From assembly GCF_000719285.1 (NCBI RefSeq), contig NZ_JOFS01000010.1, positions 1 through 64,000 of the forward strand: a DNA stretch of 64,000 nucleotides, read 5' to 3'. Positions 17,677 to 25,935 of this stretch are shown here, piece after piece (the stretch's first letter is position 1; each line of letters starts with the position of its first letter). A program made the translations under genes and the position numbers. The DNA is from Streptomyces bicolor (GTDB lineage Bacteria; Actinomycetota; Actinomycetes; Streptomycetales; Streptomycetaceae). The notes beneath the pieces are model-generated. The model was not told the origin of the DNA, did not search any database, and was given only the letters and a program-made list of their open reading frames with translations.

Positions 17677-18036
17677 GTGATCAACTACGACGGCAAACGG
17701 TTCAGGAAGGTGACGGCCGGCCCCGAGGCCCCCGTCGCGCACTACCGCCAGGACGGCGACCTGGTCTGGGGCTCCTCCGCGGGCGCGGACGTCCGCCGCG
17801 GGTCCCTGACCGGTCTCTCCGCCCCCGACGGCAGGCTCACGTTCGCCTACACGATGGTGCTGTCCGACGGCCGGACCGTCTCCGGACACTGCGAGAGCGT
17901 CCCGGAGATCCTGCCCGACGGCCGGATCCGGCTGCACGAGACCTGGGAGCGGTACGGCCCCGACGCCGACAGCGGCACCTCCTGCATCGAAGAGCTCCCC
18001 CGCGACGCCACTTCCACCGACCGAGGACAGTCATGA
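17677..18036 (+). CDS. Small conserved protein often labelled N-acetylglutamate synthase
   Basis: The 119-aa product begins MINYDGKRF and runs through repeating beta-like units (LVWGSSAGADVRRGSLTG; LTFAYTMVLSDGRTVSGHC; IRLHETWERYG). This matches a family of short actinobacterial and Bacillus proteins commonly labelled 'N-acetylglutamate synthase' without evidence I know of. It looks like a lipocalin-type beta barrel rather than a GNAT enzyme. GTG 17677 has ACGGAG upstream and its stop overlaps the next gene (ATGA at 18033-18036), so it is co-translated with the OppA-like protein. A role in binding a small ligand is a guess. Confidence 0.75.
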   Translation: MINYDGKRFRKVTAGPEAPVAHYRQDGDLVWGSSAGADVRRGSLTGLSAPDGRLTFAYTMVLSDGRTVSGHCESVPEILPDGRIRLHETWERYGPDADSGTSCIEELPRDATSTDRGQS

Positions 18037-19817
18037 CCCGGACTCCCCGCAAGGGCGGCACCATCAGCTGGGCCTGCACACCCGGCTTCCCGCCCGCCTG
18101 CATATTCCCGCTGCTGCCCCCGGGCCGATTCGGCGCCCGCAGCCTCTACGAGTTCCAGATGCTGATGTACCGGCCGTTGTACTGGTACGGCACCAAGGGC
18201 GACGCGAGCGTCGACTACGAGCTGAGCATGGCCGAGCCGCCCGAGTGGAGCGAGGACGGCCGCACCGCGACCCTCACCGTCAAGCCGTACAAGTGGTCCA
18301 ACGGCGAGACCGTCAACGCGGACGGCGTGATGCTCTGGATGCATCTGCTGGAGGCGAAGAAGGAGGAGTACGGCGGCTATGTGCCGGGGTACTTCCCGGA
18401 CAACCTGACCTCCTACGAGAAGGTCGCCGAGGACAAGGTCCGCTTCACCTTCGACAAGGCGTACGCGCGCAACTGGGTCCTGATGAACCAGTTCAGCCTG
18501 ATCACGCCGCTGCCCAAGGCCTGGGACCGCACCGCCGACGGGCCGGCCGACGCCACCCGCAACAAGGACGAGGCGTACGCCGTCTACGACTACCTGATGG
18601 CGCAGAACGGCGACGTCTACGCGGAGGACAACAGGCACCGCACCCGCTGGGCCGACAGCCCGGTCTGGTCGGTCGTCAACGGCCCGTGGAAGCTGGCCGA
18701 GTACGCGATGGACGGCCTCGTCCGGATGGTGCCCAACCCGTCCTACTCCGGCCCCAACAAGCCCTACGCCGACGAGTTCCGCCTGGTGCCCACCGACACC
18801 GACGAGCAGCAGTACCAGTGGCTGGAGCGGGGCCCGCACGGCCCGGACGCCATCCACATGGGCTTCCTGCCCTTCGACCGGATCACCGAGCCGGCCTCCG
18901 ACCCGACCGTCGGCGGCCCCAACCCGCTGGCCGAGCACTACCGGATCGTCCCGCAGATCCTGTACGCCATCCACTACTTCCCGTTCAACTTCTCCAACCC
19001 GACGATCGCCGGGAAGATCTTCCGCCGGCTGTACTTCCGGCAGGCCCTGCAGACCTGCCTCGACCAGGACGGCTCCTTCCAGGAGATCTACCAGGGCTAC
19101 GGCTATCCGACCTACGGCCCGGTCCCGGCCCTGCCCGCCACCGAACTGCAGTCACCGGCCCAGAAGGCCAACCCGTTCCCGTTCGACGTGGACAAGGCCC
19201 GCCGGCTGCTCACCGAGAACGGCTGGGACACCTCGGTCACCCCGGCCGTCTGCGTCAACCCGGGCACCGGCGCCGGCCAGGCCGGCGAGGGCATCCCCGA
19301 GGGCACCCGGCTGACGGTCACGCTGCGGTACGCCTCCGGGCACGAGAAGACCCTGACCCGGCTGCTGCGCAAGTTCCGCGACGACGCCGCCCGGGCCGGC
19401 ATCGAGCTGGTCCTCGAGGAGGTGCACCCCTCCGTCCTGGTCGGCCAGGACACCACCGGCACCACCACCTGGGAGCTGTCCTGCTGGAACGGCGGCTGGG
19501 TGTACGGGCCGAACTTCCACCCCACCGGCGAACTGCTCTACCGCACCGGCGCCGGCTGCAACTTCGGCAGCTACTCGGACCCGGTCGCCGACGAACTGAT
19601 CGAGAAGACGGTCACCAGCGACGACCTCGCCGACCTGTACGCCTACCAGGACTACCTGGCCGAGCAGGTCCCGGTGATCTGGATGCCCAACTTCCCGCTG
19701 CGCGTCTTCGAGGTCGCCAACAGCCTGCAGGGCGTCGAGCCGATCAACCCGCTCGGCTTCATCAACCCCGAGAACTGGTACTTCACCGACGAGCCGGACG
19801 ACGCCGGTGAGCGCTGA
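18033..19817 (+). CDS. OppA-like solute-binding protein lacking a signal peptide
   Basis: The 594-aa protein is clearly of the SBP_bac_5 peptide-binding family (segments such as YRPLYWYG, WSEDGRTATLTVKPYKWSNGE, ADELIEKTVTSDD, VPVIWMPN). Yet it starts MTRTPRKGG with no hydrophobic core or lipobox, and the start is fixed by an ATGA overlap and GAGGAC upstream. No permease or ATPase genes for an ABC importer are nearby. OppA-like genes also occur in the clavulanic acid cluster, where their action is not simple uptake. Here the protein appears cytoplasmic; it could bind or process a peptide intermediate. That is inference. Confidence 0.85.
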   Translation: MTRTPRKGGTISWACTPGFPPACIFPLLPPGRFGARSLYEFQMLMYRPLYWYGTKGDASVDYELSMAEPPEWSEDGRTATLTVKPYKWSNGETVNADGVMLWMHLLEAKKEEYGGYVPGYFPDNLTSYEKVAEDKVRFTFDKAYARNWVLMNQFSLITPLPKAWDRTADGPADATRNKDEAYAVYDYLMAQNGDVYAEDNRHRTRWADSPVWSVVNGPWKLAEYAMDGLVRMVPNPSYSGPNKPYADEFRLVPTDTDEQQYQWLERGPHGPDAIHMGFLPFDRITEPASDPTVGGPNPLAEHYRIVPQILYAIHYFPFNFSNPTIAGKIFRRLYFRQALQTCLDQDGSFQEIYQGYGYPTYGPVPALPATELQSPAQKANPFPFDVDKARRLLTENGWDTSVTPAVCVNPGTGAGQAGEGIPEGTRLTVTLRYASGHEKTLTRLLRKFRDDAARAGIELVLEEVHPSVLVGQDTTGTTTWELSCWNGGWVYGPNFHPTGELLYRTGAGCNFGSYSDPVADELIEKTVTSDDLADLYAYQDYLAEQVPVIWMPNFPLRVFEVANSLQGVEPINPLGFINPENWYFTDEPDDAGER

Positions 19818-21093
19818 TCTGGCGGTCGCGCTCCCGAAGCTGGAGCCGACGGGCCATCTGCTGCTCGCCCTGCCGGTCATGATGCTCTGCTGTCTGCTGG
19901 CCGGCCGGCTGTCCCGCCGGCTGGGCCAGCCCCCGGTCATCGGCGAGATCCTCACCGGCATCGCGCTGGGCCCCTCGCTGCTGGGCGCGGTGTGGCCCGA
20001 GGGCCAGCGCTGGCTGTTCCCCGAGAACATGCTGCCGGTGGTCAACGCGCTCGCCCAGCTGGGCCTGGTCCTGTTCATGTTCCTGGTCGGCTACGAGCTC
20101 AACCTCGGCCACGTCCGCGACCGCGGGCGCGCCGCGGTCCTCGTGAGCAACGTCAGCATCGCGATACCGCTGCTCGGCGGAGTGCTGCTCGCCTTCGCCA
20201 TGTACGACCGGTTCGCCGGGAAGGACGTCGGCTTCCCGACGTTCGCCCTGTTCATCGCGGTGTCCATGAGCATCACCGCGTTCCCGGTGCTCGCCCGCAT
20301 CCTCACCGACCGCAGGATCGACCGCACCCCCGTCGGGGCGCTCGCGCTGACCTGCGCGGCCGTCGACGACATCACGGCCTGGTGTCTGCTGGCCCTGGTG
20401 ACCGCGCTGGCCAAGGGCGGCTCGCCGCTCTCGGTCCTGGTGACCGCCGCACTGACCCTGGCGTTCATCTGCGCCGTGTGGTTCGGGCTGCGGCCGGCGC
20501 TGGCCCGAGCCGTCCGCCGGTGGCCGGCCGGCCGCAGTGCCCTGCCGGTGGTCCTGTCCGGGATCCTGCTGGCCGCGTTCACCACCGAGTGGATCGGCAT
20601 CCACGCCATCTTCGGCGCCTTCCTGTTCGGCGCGGTCGTGCCGCGGGACAACTCCGTGGTGGCGAGCGCGGTGGACAAGATGCGCTCGCTGACCCTCGTC
20701 ATGCTGCTCCCGCTGTTCTTCGTCCAGTCCGGCCTGCGCACCGAGTTCCGGCTGATCGGCGCCGACCCGGTGCTGTGGGGCTGGTGCGCGCTGATCACGG
20801 CCGTCGCCATCCTCGCCAAGTGGGCCGGCAGCACGGGCGCCGCCCGGCTGACCGGGTTCGGCTGGCAGGACTCCTTCTCCCTCGGCGCCCTCATGAACTG
20901 CCGTGGCCTCACCGAGCTGGTGGTGCTCGGTGTCGGTCTCCAGCTGGGGGTCATCACCCCCACCGTCTTCACCATGCTCGTGGTGATGACGCTCGTCACC
21001 ACCATGCTCACCGCTCCCGCTCTGACCCTGATCGACCGTGTGTCAGCCCGACGGACGCACGCCGCTCCACGTACAGAAATGGTGATGAAGTGA
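19807..21093 (+). CDS. CPA2-family cation/proton antiporter
   Basis: The 428-aa membrane protein has 11-13 hydrophobic segments and CPA2 (KefB/NhaS3-like) signatures: GEILTGIALGPSLLG near the start, TAFPVLARIL and TCAAVDDITAW, which holds the conserved Asp-Asp pair. It starts GTG at 19807 inside the previous stop and overlaps the oxygenase start. Antiporters of this family are frequent in antibiotic clusters and may export or give resistance to a cationic product, or adjust ions. No soluble regulatory domain is present. Confidence 0.87.
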   Translation: MSADLAVALPKLEPTGHLLLALPVMMLCCLLAGRLSRRLGQPPVIGEILTGIALGPSLLGAVWPEGQRWLFPENMLPVVNALAQLGLVLFMFLVGYELNLGHVRDRGRAAVLVSNVSIAIPLLGGVLLAFAMYDRFAGKDVGFPTFALFIAVSMSITAFPVLARILTDRRIDRTPVGALALTCAAVDDITAWCLLALVTALAKGGSPLSVLVTAALTLAFICAVWFGLRPALARAVRRWPAGRSALPVVLSGILLAAFTTEWIGIHAIFGAFLFGAVVPRDNSVVASAVDKMRSLTLVMLLPLFFVQSGLRTEFRLIGADPVLWGWCALITAVAILAKWAGSTGAARLTGFGWQDSFSLGALMNCRGLTELVVLGVGLQLGVITPTVFTMLVVMTLVTTMLTAPALTLIDRVSARRTHAAPRTEMVMK

Positions 21094-22079
21094 CAGCAAC
21101 AGCAGGCATACCCACCCGGTCCAACCCGGCGGTATTCGCCCTGGCCCCCGACGATTCGGCCCGCATCGAGGCGGCGGCCCGTGACCTGTGCGCCACGCTG
21201 CCCGAGGTCGACGACCCGCGCTGGGTGGCCGCCGCCCGGTCCGCGTGGGAGGAACTGCCGGCCTCGCTGCGCCGCACGGCCCGCGAGTACCGCCGCAACT
21301 CCGGCCCCACCGGCGCGCTCCTCGTCCGCGGCCTGCCGGTGGACGCCACCGCCCTGCCGCCCACGCCGACCGTGAAGGGGTCCGTCCAGCGCGAGGCCAG
21401 CGTGCCCGCCGCGGTGCTGATGATGATGGCCTGCGGCCTGGGCGACCCGGCCGCGTTCCGGGCCGAGAAGTCCGGCGCCCTCGTCCAGGACGTCGTGCCG
21501 GTGCCGGGCCAGGAGACCTTCCAGGGCAACGCCGGCTCGGTGGCGCTGATGATGCACAACGAGAACGCCTTCCACGAGCACCGCCCCGACCATGTGATGC
21601 TGCTGTGCCTGCGCGCCGACCACGAGAGCGAGGCCGGGCTGCGCACCGCGGGCATCCGCGAGGCGCTGCCGCTGCTGCCCCCGGCCGTCGTCGAGGCGCT
21701 GGCCGCTCCGGAGTTCTCCACGCAGCCGCCGCCCTCCTTCGGCGCGCGGGACGAGGCGACCCCGGCCCACCCGGTCCTGTTCGGCGACCCCCAGGACCCG
21801 GACATCCGGGTCGACTTCGCCGCCACCACGGGTCTGACAGCGCGTGCGGAGGAGGCGCTGCACACCTTGGAGAAGGCGCTGGACGACGTGTCGTACACGG
21901 TTCAGCTGGCCGCCGGCGATCTGGCGATCGTCGACAACCGGGTGACGCTGCACGGCCGTACCGCGTTCTCCCCCCGCTACGACGGCAACGACCGCTGGTT
22001 GCAGCGCACCTTCGTGCTCACCGACCTGCGCCGCTCGCGCGGCCACCGGCCGCAGGACGGCTACATACTGTCCCGGTGA
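21090..22079 (+). CDS. Fe(II)/2-oxoglutarate oxygenase, VioC/clavaminate-synthase-like
   Basis: The 329-aa enzyme has the HxE-type facial triad of the clavaminate synthase/arginine hydroxylase clade: H156-N-E158 in MMHNENAFHEH and H288 in VTLHGRTAF, with the 2-oxoglutarate-binding arginine in DRWLQRTF. HxE rather than HxD is characteristic of VioC, OrfP and clavaminate synthase, which hydroxylate or desaturate arginine, asparagine or lysine derivatives. GTG 21090 overlaps the antiporter stop (GTGA). Together with the dimethylargininase-like gene it suggests a basic amino acid is tailored in the pathway. Confidence 0.9.
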   Translation: MTATAGIPTRSNPAVFALAPDDSARIEAAARDLCATLPEVDDPRWVAAARSAWEELPASLRRTAREYRRNSGPTGALLVRGLPVDATALPPTPTVKGSVQREASVPAAVLMMMACGLGDPAAFRAEKSGALVQDVVPVPGQETFQGNAGSVALMMHNENAFHEHRPDHVMLLCLRADHESEAGLRTAGIREALPLLPPAVVEALAAPEFSTQPPPSFGARDEATPAHPVLFGDPQDPDIRVDFAATTGLTARAEEALHTLEKALDDVSYTVQLAAGDLAIVDNRVTLHGRTAFSPRYDGNDRWLQRTFVLTDLRRSRGHRPQDGYILSR

Positions 22080-22110
22080 TCACCGCCCCGTCCCCCTTCG
22101 AGGAGTAGTC

Positions 22111-22791
22111 GTGCCCGAACTGCCCATGAACCAGGCCTTGTTGACCGCCGCGGTGCGGAGGTTCGCGCAGTACACGCGGGTCGACGAGATCTGGCGCGAC
22201 TACCTGTCCGCCACCGGCGACCGGCCCGACCTCGCCGAGCCCGCGCACCGCAAGGCGTTGCTGCGCTGGCTCAACGCGGCGGGCTGCCGCATCCGGTATC
22301 CCAAGCCGGGCGAGCCGGACCCCTTCGACGAGGGTCTGGCCGCCTGGTGGCGGAGCCGGGGCGCGGACCTCCCCCGCCGGGCCCTGGCCGAGCTCACCGA
22401 CGACGACGTCGATGTGCTCGGCGACTGCTTCACCGAACTGGCCGCGGCGCCCGCGGCCCTGTCTCCCGCCACCGGGCGCGTCCGCGCCCTCGGCCCGACG
22501 GCCGCCGCGAAGGCGCTGCACGCCCTGCGCCCGCACACGCTGATGCCGTGGGACGAGGCCATCGCCGCACATCTGCACGGCGCCCGCGACGGAGCCGCGT
22601 ACGCGGCGCACCAGCGGCTCGGCCGCGACTGGGCGGCCCGCCTGCTGTCCGAGGCGCGGCTGGGCATCCGGGTCGAGGACGCGCTCACCTTCGCCGAGAC
22701 GCTCGGCCGCCCGTCCCGTCCGCTGCCCAAGATGCTCGACGACTACTGCTACCTGGCCATCACCGTCGGCGCCAACTCGACGTCGCCGTAG
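22111..22791 (+). CDS. Uncharacterised alpha-helical protein of the cluster
   Basis: The 226-aa product is helical and cytoplasmic. The most distinctive segment is RVRALGPTAAAKALHALRPH followed by TLMPWDEAIAAHL. It resembles a family of unknown proteins with a 'G.T.ASK.LH...P..F..WD..I' motif, which looks related to helix-hairpin-helix glycosylase folds but lacks an obvious catalytic Lys/Asp pair. GTG 22111 has GAGGAG directly upstream. It sits between the oxygenase and the permuted ATP-grasp gene. I cannot assign a function. Confidence 0.75.
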   Translation: MPELPMNQALLTAAVRRFAQYTRVDEIWRDYLSATGDRPDLAEPAHRKALLRWLNAAGCRIRYPKPGEPDPFDEGLAAWWRSRGADLPRRALAELTDDDVDVLGDCFTELAAAPAALSPATGRVRALGPTAAAKALHALRPHTLMPWDEAIAAHLHGARDGAAYAAHQRLGRDWAARLLSEARLGIRVEDALTFAETLGRPSRPLPKMLDDYCYLAITVGANSTSP

Positions 22792-22829
22792 GCCCGTTGG
22801 CCGACACTCAATCCTCGAAGGGTATTCAC

Positions 22830-24173
22830 GTGGCTCGCAACGCGCTCACCGCGCAGTTCCTCAAGGCCGTGCCCACGCCGGTCCCGGTGGATCCGCAGTC
22901 GGAGCTGGTGCGGATCTTCTACCGGGGTTGCCTGCTGACCCGCCCGCTCTTCATCGAGGCGGACGAACGCCGGCGGCTGCTCGCCGACCTGGACGTGCTG
23001 CGCAGCGCCCTGATCAGCCTGCCCGACCGGCTGTTCGACGGCGATCTCGCGGCGTTCGCCCGCGCACTCGGCATGAACGACGACCAGATCCGCTGCGTGC
23101 TGCGCGGACGGGGCACCAGCGTGACCCGGTTCAGCCGTTCCGACCTGTACGCGGACGCGGGCGGGTTCCGGCTGCTCGAGTACAACATGGGCAGCGCCAT
23201 CGGCGGTTCGGACATGGTCCACATCAACCGCGCTCTCCTCAACGACGCGCGGATGAAGGAGTTCGTCGAGGAGCACGACCTGGACCACGTCGACACCATG
23301 CGGGCCCACCTCGACACGATCCGCCTGGAGTGCGGGATCGAGCCCGGCACCCGACCGGTGGTCGCGATCACCGACTGGCCCGAGAGCTACGAGTCGCTCG
23401 CGCCGTACATGCGGGCGGTCGCCGAGCACTGGAGCACGCTCGGCGTCGACGCGCACGCGTGCCACATCGGCGAGTTGGAGGCCCGTGACGGCGGCCTCTG
23501 GCTCGGCGAGCACCGGGTGGACGTCGTCAACCGGCTGTTCATGCTGGAGGACGTCGCGTCGGCGCCCGACGCGGTGGCGCTGATGGACCCGGTCCTGGAC
23601 GCCGCCGAGCGCGGCGAGGTGAAGATCTTCACGCCGATGGACGCCGAACTGTTCGGCTGCAAGGCGGCCTTGGCGATGCTCTCCGACGAGGCCAACCGCC
23701 ATCTGTTCGGCCCGGAGGAACTGGCCGCGCTGGACCGGATCCTGCCCTGGACCAGGACCGTACGCGAGGGCGAGGTCACCCTGGAGGACGGCAGCCGCGT
23801 CGACCTCCTCACCCACGCCGTCGAGCACCAGGAGGACCTGGTGCTGAAGGCGACCCTGGGACACGGCGGCAAGGCGGTGCTGCTCGGCTGGCAGGAGGGC
23901 CTGACGTCCGAGGAGTGGGCCGCGCGGGTGCGGGACGCCGTCGACGGCCCGTACGTCCTGCAACGGCGCATCCACCCCGTCCCGGAGCACTGCGCCGACG
24001 AGGACGGCACCCTGGTGCCGTGGACGCCGGTGTGGGGCGTGTTCACCACCGCCACCGTCAGCGGCGGCGTCTTCGTCCGGGCGACCCGCACGGACTCCCG
24101 CGTGGACGTCATCAACCTCGGCACCGGGGCGTCGACCGGCACCGTCTTCCACGCGCGTACCGCGGACGCCTGA
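22830..24173 (+). CDS. Circularly permuted ATP-grasp-like ligase
   Basis: The 447-aa protein has motif order typical of circularly permuted ATP-grasp proteins and glutathionylspermidine synthase relatives: an early catalytic-type region (DLYADAGGFRLLEYNMGSAI), a central Rossmann-like domain (VVAITDWPESYESLAPYM) and a late ATP-binding lysine loop (LVLKATLGHGGKAVLLGW ... YVLQRRI). These enzymes form amide bonds to amines from acyl phosphates. It is the third ATP-grasp-type gene in the cluster. GTG 22830 has GAAGGG upstream, and its TGA shares one base with the next ATG. Confidence 0.8.
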   Translation: MARNALTAQFLKAVPTPVPVDPQSELVRIFYRGCLLTRPLFIEADERRRLLADLDVLRSALISLPDRLFDGDLAAFARALGMNDDQIRCVLRGRGTSVTRFSRSDLYADAGGFRLLEYNMGSAIGGSDMVHINRALLNDARMKEFVEEHDLDHVDTMRAHLDTIRLECGIEPGTRPVVAITDWPESYESLAPYMRAVAEHWSTLGVDAHACHIGELEARDGGLWLGEHRVDVVNRLFMLEDVASAPDAVALMDPVLDAAERGEVKIFTPMDAELFGCKAALAMLSDEANRHLFGPEELAALDRILPWTRTVREGEVTLEDGSRVDLLTHAVEHQEDLVLKATLGHGGKAVLLGWQEGLTSEEWAARVRDAVDGPYVLQRRIHPVPEHCADEDGTLVPWTPVWGVFTTATVSGGVFVRATRTDSRVDVINLGTGASTGTVFHARTADA

Positions 24174-24688
24174 TGAGCCGGACGGTGACCGAGGACGCGT
24201 ACAGCCGGCTGATCACCCTCCTGGACGGCTCCGAAGCGCGCTACCGTCTCATCCACCACGCCCCCGAGGGACGCACCGACCTCGCGTCCCGACTACGCGG
24301 CCACCGGCTGGAGCAGGCCGCCAAGTGCCTGGTCATCCGGGTCGGACTCGGCAAGAAGCACCGCCGCTACGTGTTGACCGTGGTGCCCGGCGACCGCCGG
24401 GCCGACCTCGAGCGGGTGCGCGGTCTCTACGACGGCACGGACGCGGCCTTCGCGGCACGGGACGTCGCCGAGCGCCTCGCGGGCAGCGTCAGCGGCTCGA
24501 TCATGCCGTTCAGCTTCGACCCCGGGCTGGACCTCCTCGTCGACCCGGACCTGCTGGACCACGAGGAGATCTTCTTCAACGCGGCCCGCCTGGACCGGTC
24601 GGTGGCCCTGCGGACCGGGGACTACGTCAAACTGGCCGACCCCCGGATAGAACCGGTGGCCGACGCGCCCGTGCCCACGGTGGCCTAG
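24173..24688 (+). CDS. YbaK/ProX-type aminoacyl-tRNA deacylase
   Basis: The 171-aa protein has the YbaK/INS editing-domain pattern: YRLIHHAPEG near residues 20-30, the conserved lysine in QAAKCLVIRVG and the C-terminal GSIMPFSFDPGLDLLVD ... EEIFFNAARLDRSVAL. Free-standing members hydrolyse mischarged aminoacyl-tRNAs. Here it is the last gene of the operon, coupled to the ATP-grasp gene by a one-base overlap. I infer a protective role: clearing tRNA charged with an amino-acid-like intermediate or product. A biosynthetic acyl-transfer role is an alternative. Confidence 0.83.
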   Translation: MSRTVTEDAYSRLITLLDGSEARYRLIHHAPEGRTDLASRLRGHRLEQAAKCLVIRVGLGKKHRRYVLTVVPGDRRADLERVRGLYDGTDAAFAARDVAERLAGSVSGSIMPFSFDPGLDLLVDPDLLDHEEIFFNAARLDRSVALRTGDYVKLADPRIEPVADAPVPTVA

Positions 24689-24711
24689 GTGTGCTGCGAG
24701 CGCCCCGCCCG

Positions 24712-25800
24712 TCACCTCTCGGCGAGCCCCTCGGTGTCGAACACCGCGGGCGGGGTGCCCGCGACCGCCGGCTCGGTGCCCTCGGGGTCCGCGACGTCGA
24801 GCAGCCCGGCCCGGCCGATCAGATAGCCGGCGTGCAAGCGGCTGCGCGCGCCCAACTGCTCCATGATCTCGGCTATATGGCGCTGGCAGCTGCGCAGGCC
24901 CATGCCCAGTCGGCGGGCGATGGCCCGGTCGTCGAGGCCGGACACCAGCAGCCGGGTGATGTCCTGCTTCACCTCCGTCGACAGGGCGTGCACCTGCTCC
25001 TTCTGGTACTCGGCGGTGAAGGGGGTGGCGCTCGGCCAGGCCCGCTCGAAGGAGGCGACAGCGAAGTCCACGATGCTCTGGTCGTGCACCAGCACCCCGC
25101 CCAGGGGACGCCCGTGCAGCGTGATCACGGCGGCCTGCCGGTCGAAGACGATCAGGCGCGGGAACCCGTCGCTGAGCGTGCGCACCTCGGCGCCGAGCCG
25201 GGCGACCCGCTCGACGTAGGCGACGGTCGGCTGGTTGTAGCGCGCCGTGTGCTGGTAGAGCGTACGGACCCGGACCCCCCGGCGGAGCATCGCCTCGTCC
25301 CGGGCGATCGCCTCCTCGAGCACCGGGGTGGGGCGGCCGCCGCCGGGCTGCGAGGTGAGCATCTCGCTGGTGCAGGCCGCGCCCAGCTCGCTGAGCACGC
25401 TCCGCACGGAGCGCAGGCTCGGCAGTATCTCGATCGCGCTGTTCTGCAGCCACTTGGCACGCGCGGCGGCGTACAGCGGTCGCAGCCGCTCCATCTCGGC
25501 GCGGGCCTCGGCGATCTCGCTCAGCTGTTCGCTCACCGCCTGCTCCCTCGGGAACAGCGTCTGCGCGGCGGCACTGTCGGGGCTGACGGCCGTGAGCATC
25601 CCGGTCTCGTCGTCGCCCGGGCACAACAGGCCCAGCGCCTGGAGGTCGGCGAGCGCACTCTCGATCACGGCGGGTTCGCGGTCCAGTTGTCCGGGCAGCG
25701 CGGAGGGCAGCACGCCGGGACCGGTCAGGGCCAGCTCGTAGATCGCCCTGCCATCGGGGCCGAGCCTCGGCAGGCCTGACGCTCGCAATCTGATCGACAT
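24712..25800 (-). CDS. LuxR-type transcriptional regulator with TrmB-like N-terminus
   Basis: The 362-aa protein has an N-terminal winged-helix/TrmB-like region (DGRAIYELALTGPG ... AVIESALADLQALGLL), a coiled segment around residues 90-125, a PLD-like sensor region (RVRTLYQHTARYN ... GAEVRTL) and a C-terminal LuxR HTH (LVSGLDDRAIARRLGMGLRSCQRHIAEIM). This architecture is common for pathway regulators in Streptomyces clusters. It converges on the biosynthetic operon with a 23-bp gap, so it likely controls it. ATG 25800 is chosen for its conserved-looking MSIRLRASGLP start; the GGAAGGG before it is too close, so an upstream start is possible. Confidence 0.83.
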   Translation of the reverse strand: MSIRLRASGLPRLGPDGRAIYELALTGPGVLPSALPGQLDREPAVIESALADLQALGLLCPGDDETGMLTAVSPDSAAAQTLFPREQAVSEQLSEIAEARAEMERLRPLYAAARAKWLQNSAIEILPSLRSVRSVLSELGAACTSEMLTSQPGGGRPTPVLEEAIARDEAMLRRGVRVRTLYQHTARYNQPTVAYVERVARLGAEVRTLSDGFPRLIVFDRQAAVITLHGRPLGGVLVHDQSIVDFAVASFERAWPSATPFTAEYQKEQVHALSTEVKQDITRLLVSGLDDRAIARRLGMGLRSCQRHIAEIMEQLGARSRLHAGYLIGRAGLLDVADPEGTEPAVAGTPPAVFDTEGLAER

Positions 25801-25935
25801 CCCTTCCGCTGATGTGGAGAGTCTGTGGAGCGTCCCTTTTTCTACGTGGCTGACCGGCCCCGCACAAGGCATTTCGATCGTTCGCCATACGGCGTGTCGG
25901 CTGCCGTCATCTGCTGTCCCGGTCTCGGCGCGCGG

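Noticed and set aside
9273..24688. A RiPP pathway centred on the DSGWG peptide
   Set aside because: No LanB, YcaO, radical SAM, PEARL or leader-binding protein is present; the ATP-grasp genes and hydrazine cassette do not need a ribosomal precursor. I keep the peptide only as an open question.
9273..24688. Identity with a negamycin or azaserine cluster
   Set aside because: I see no aminomutase or N-methyltransferase for negamycin and no NRPS for azaserine, though the hydrazine cassette is shared by such pathways.
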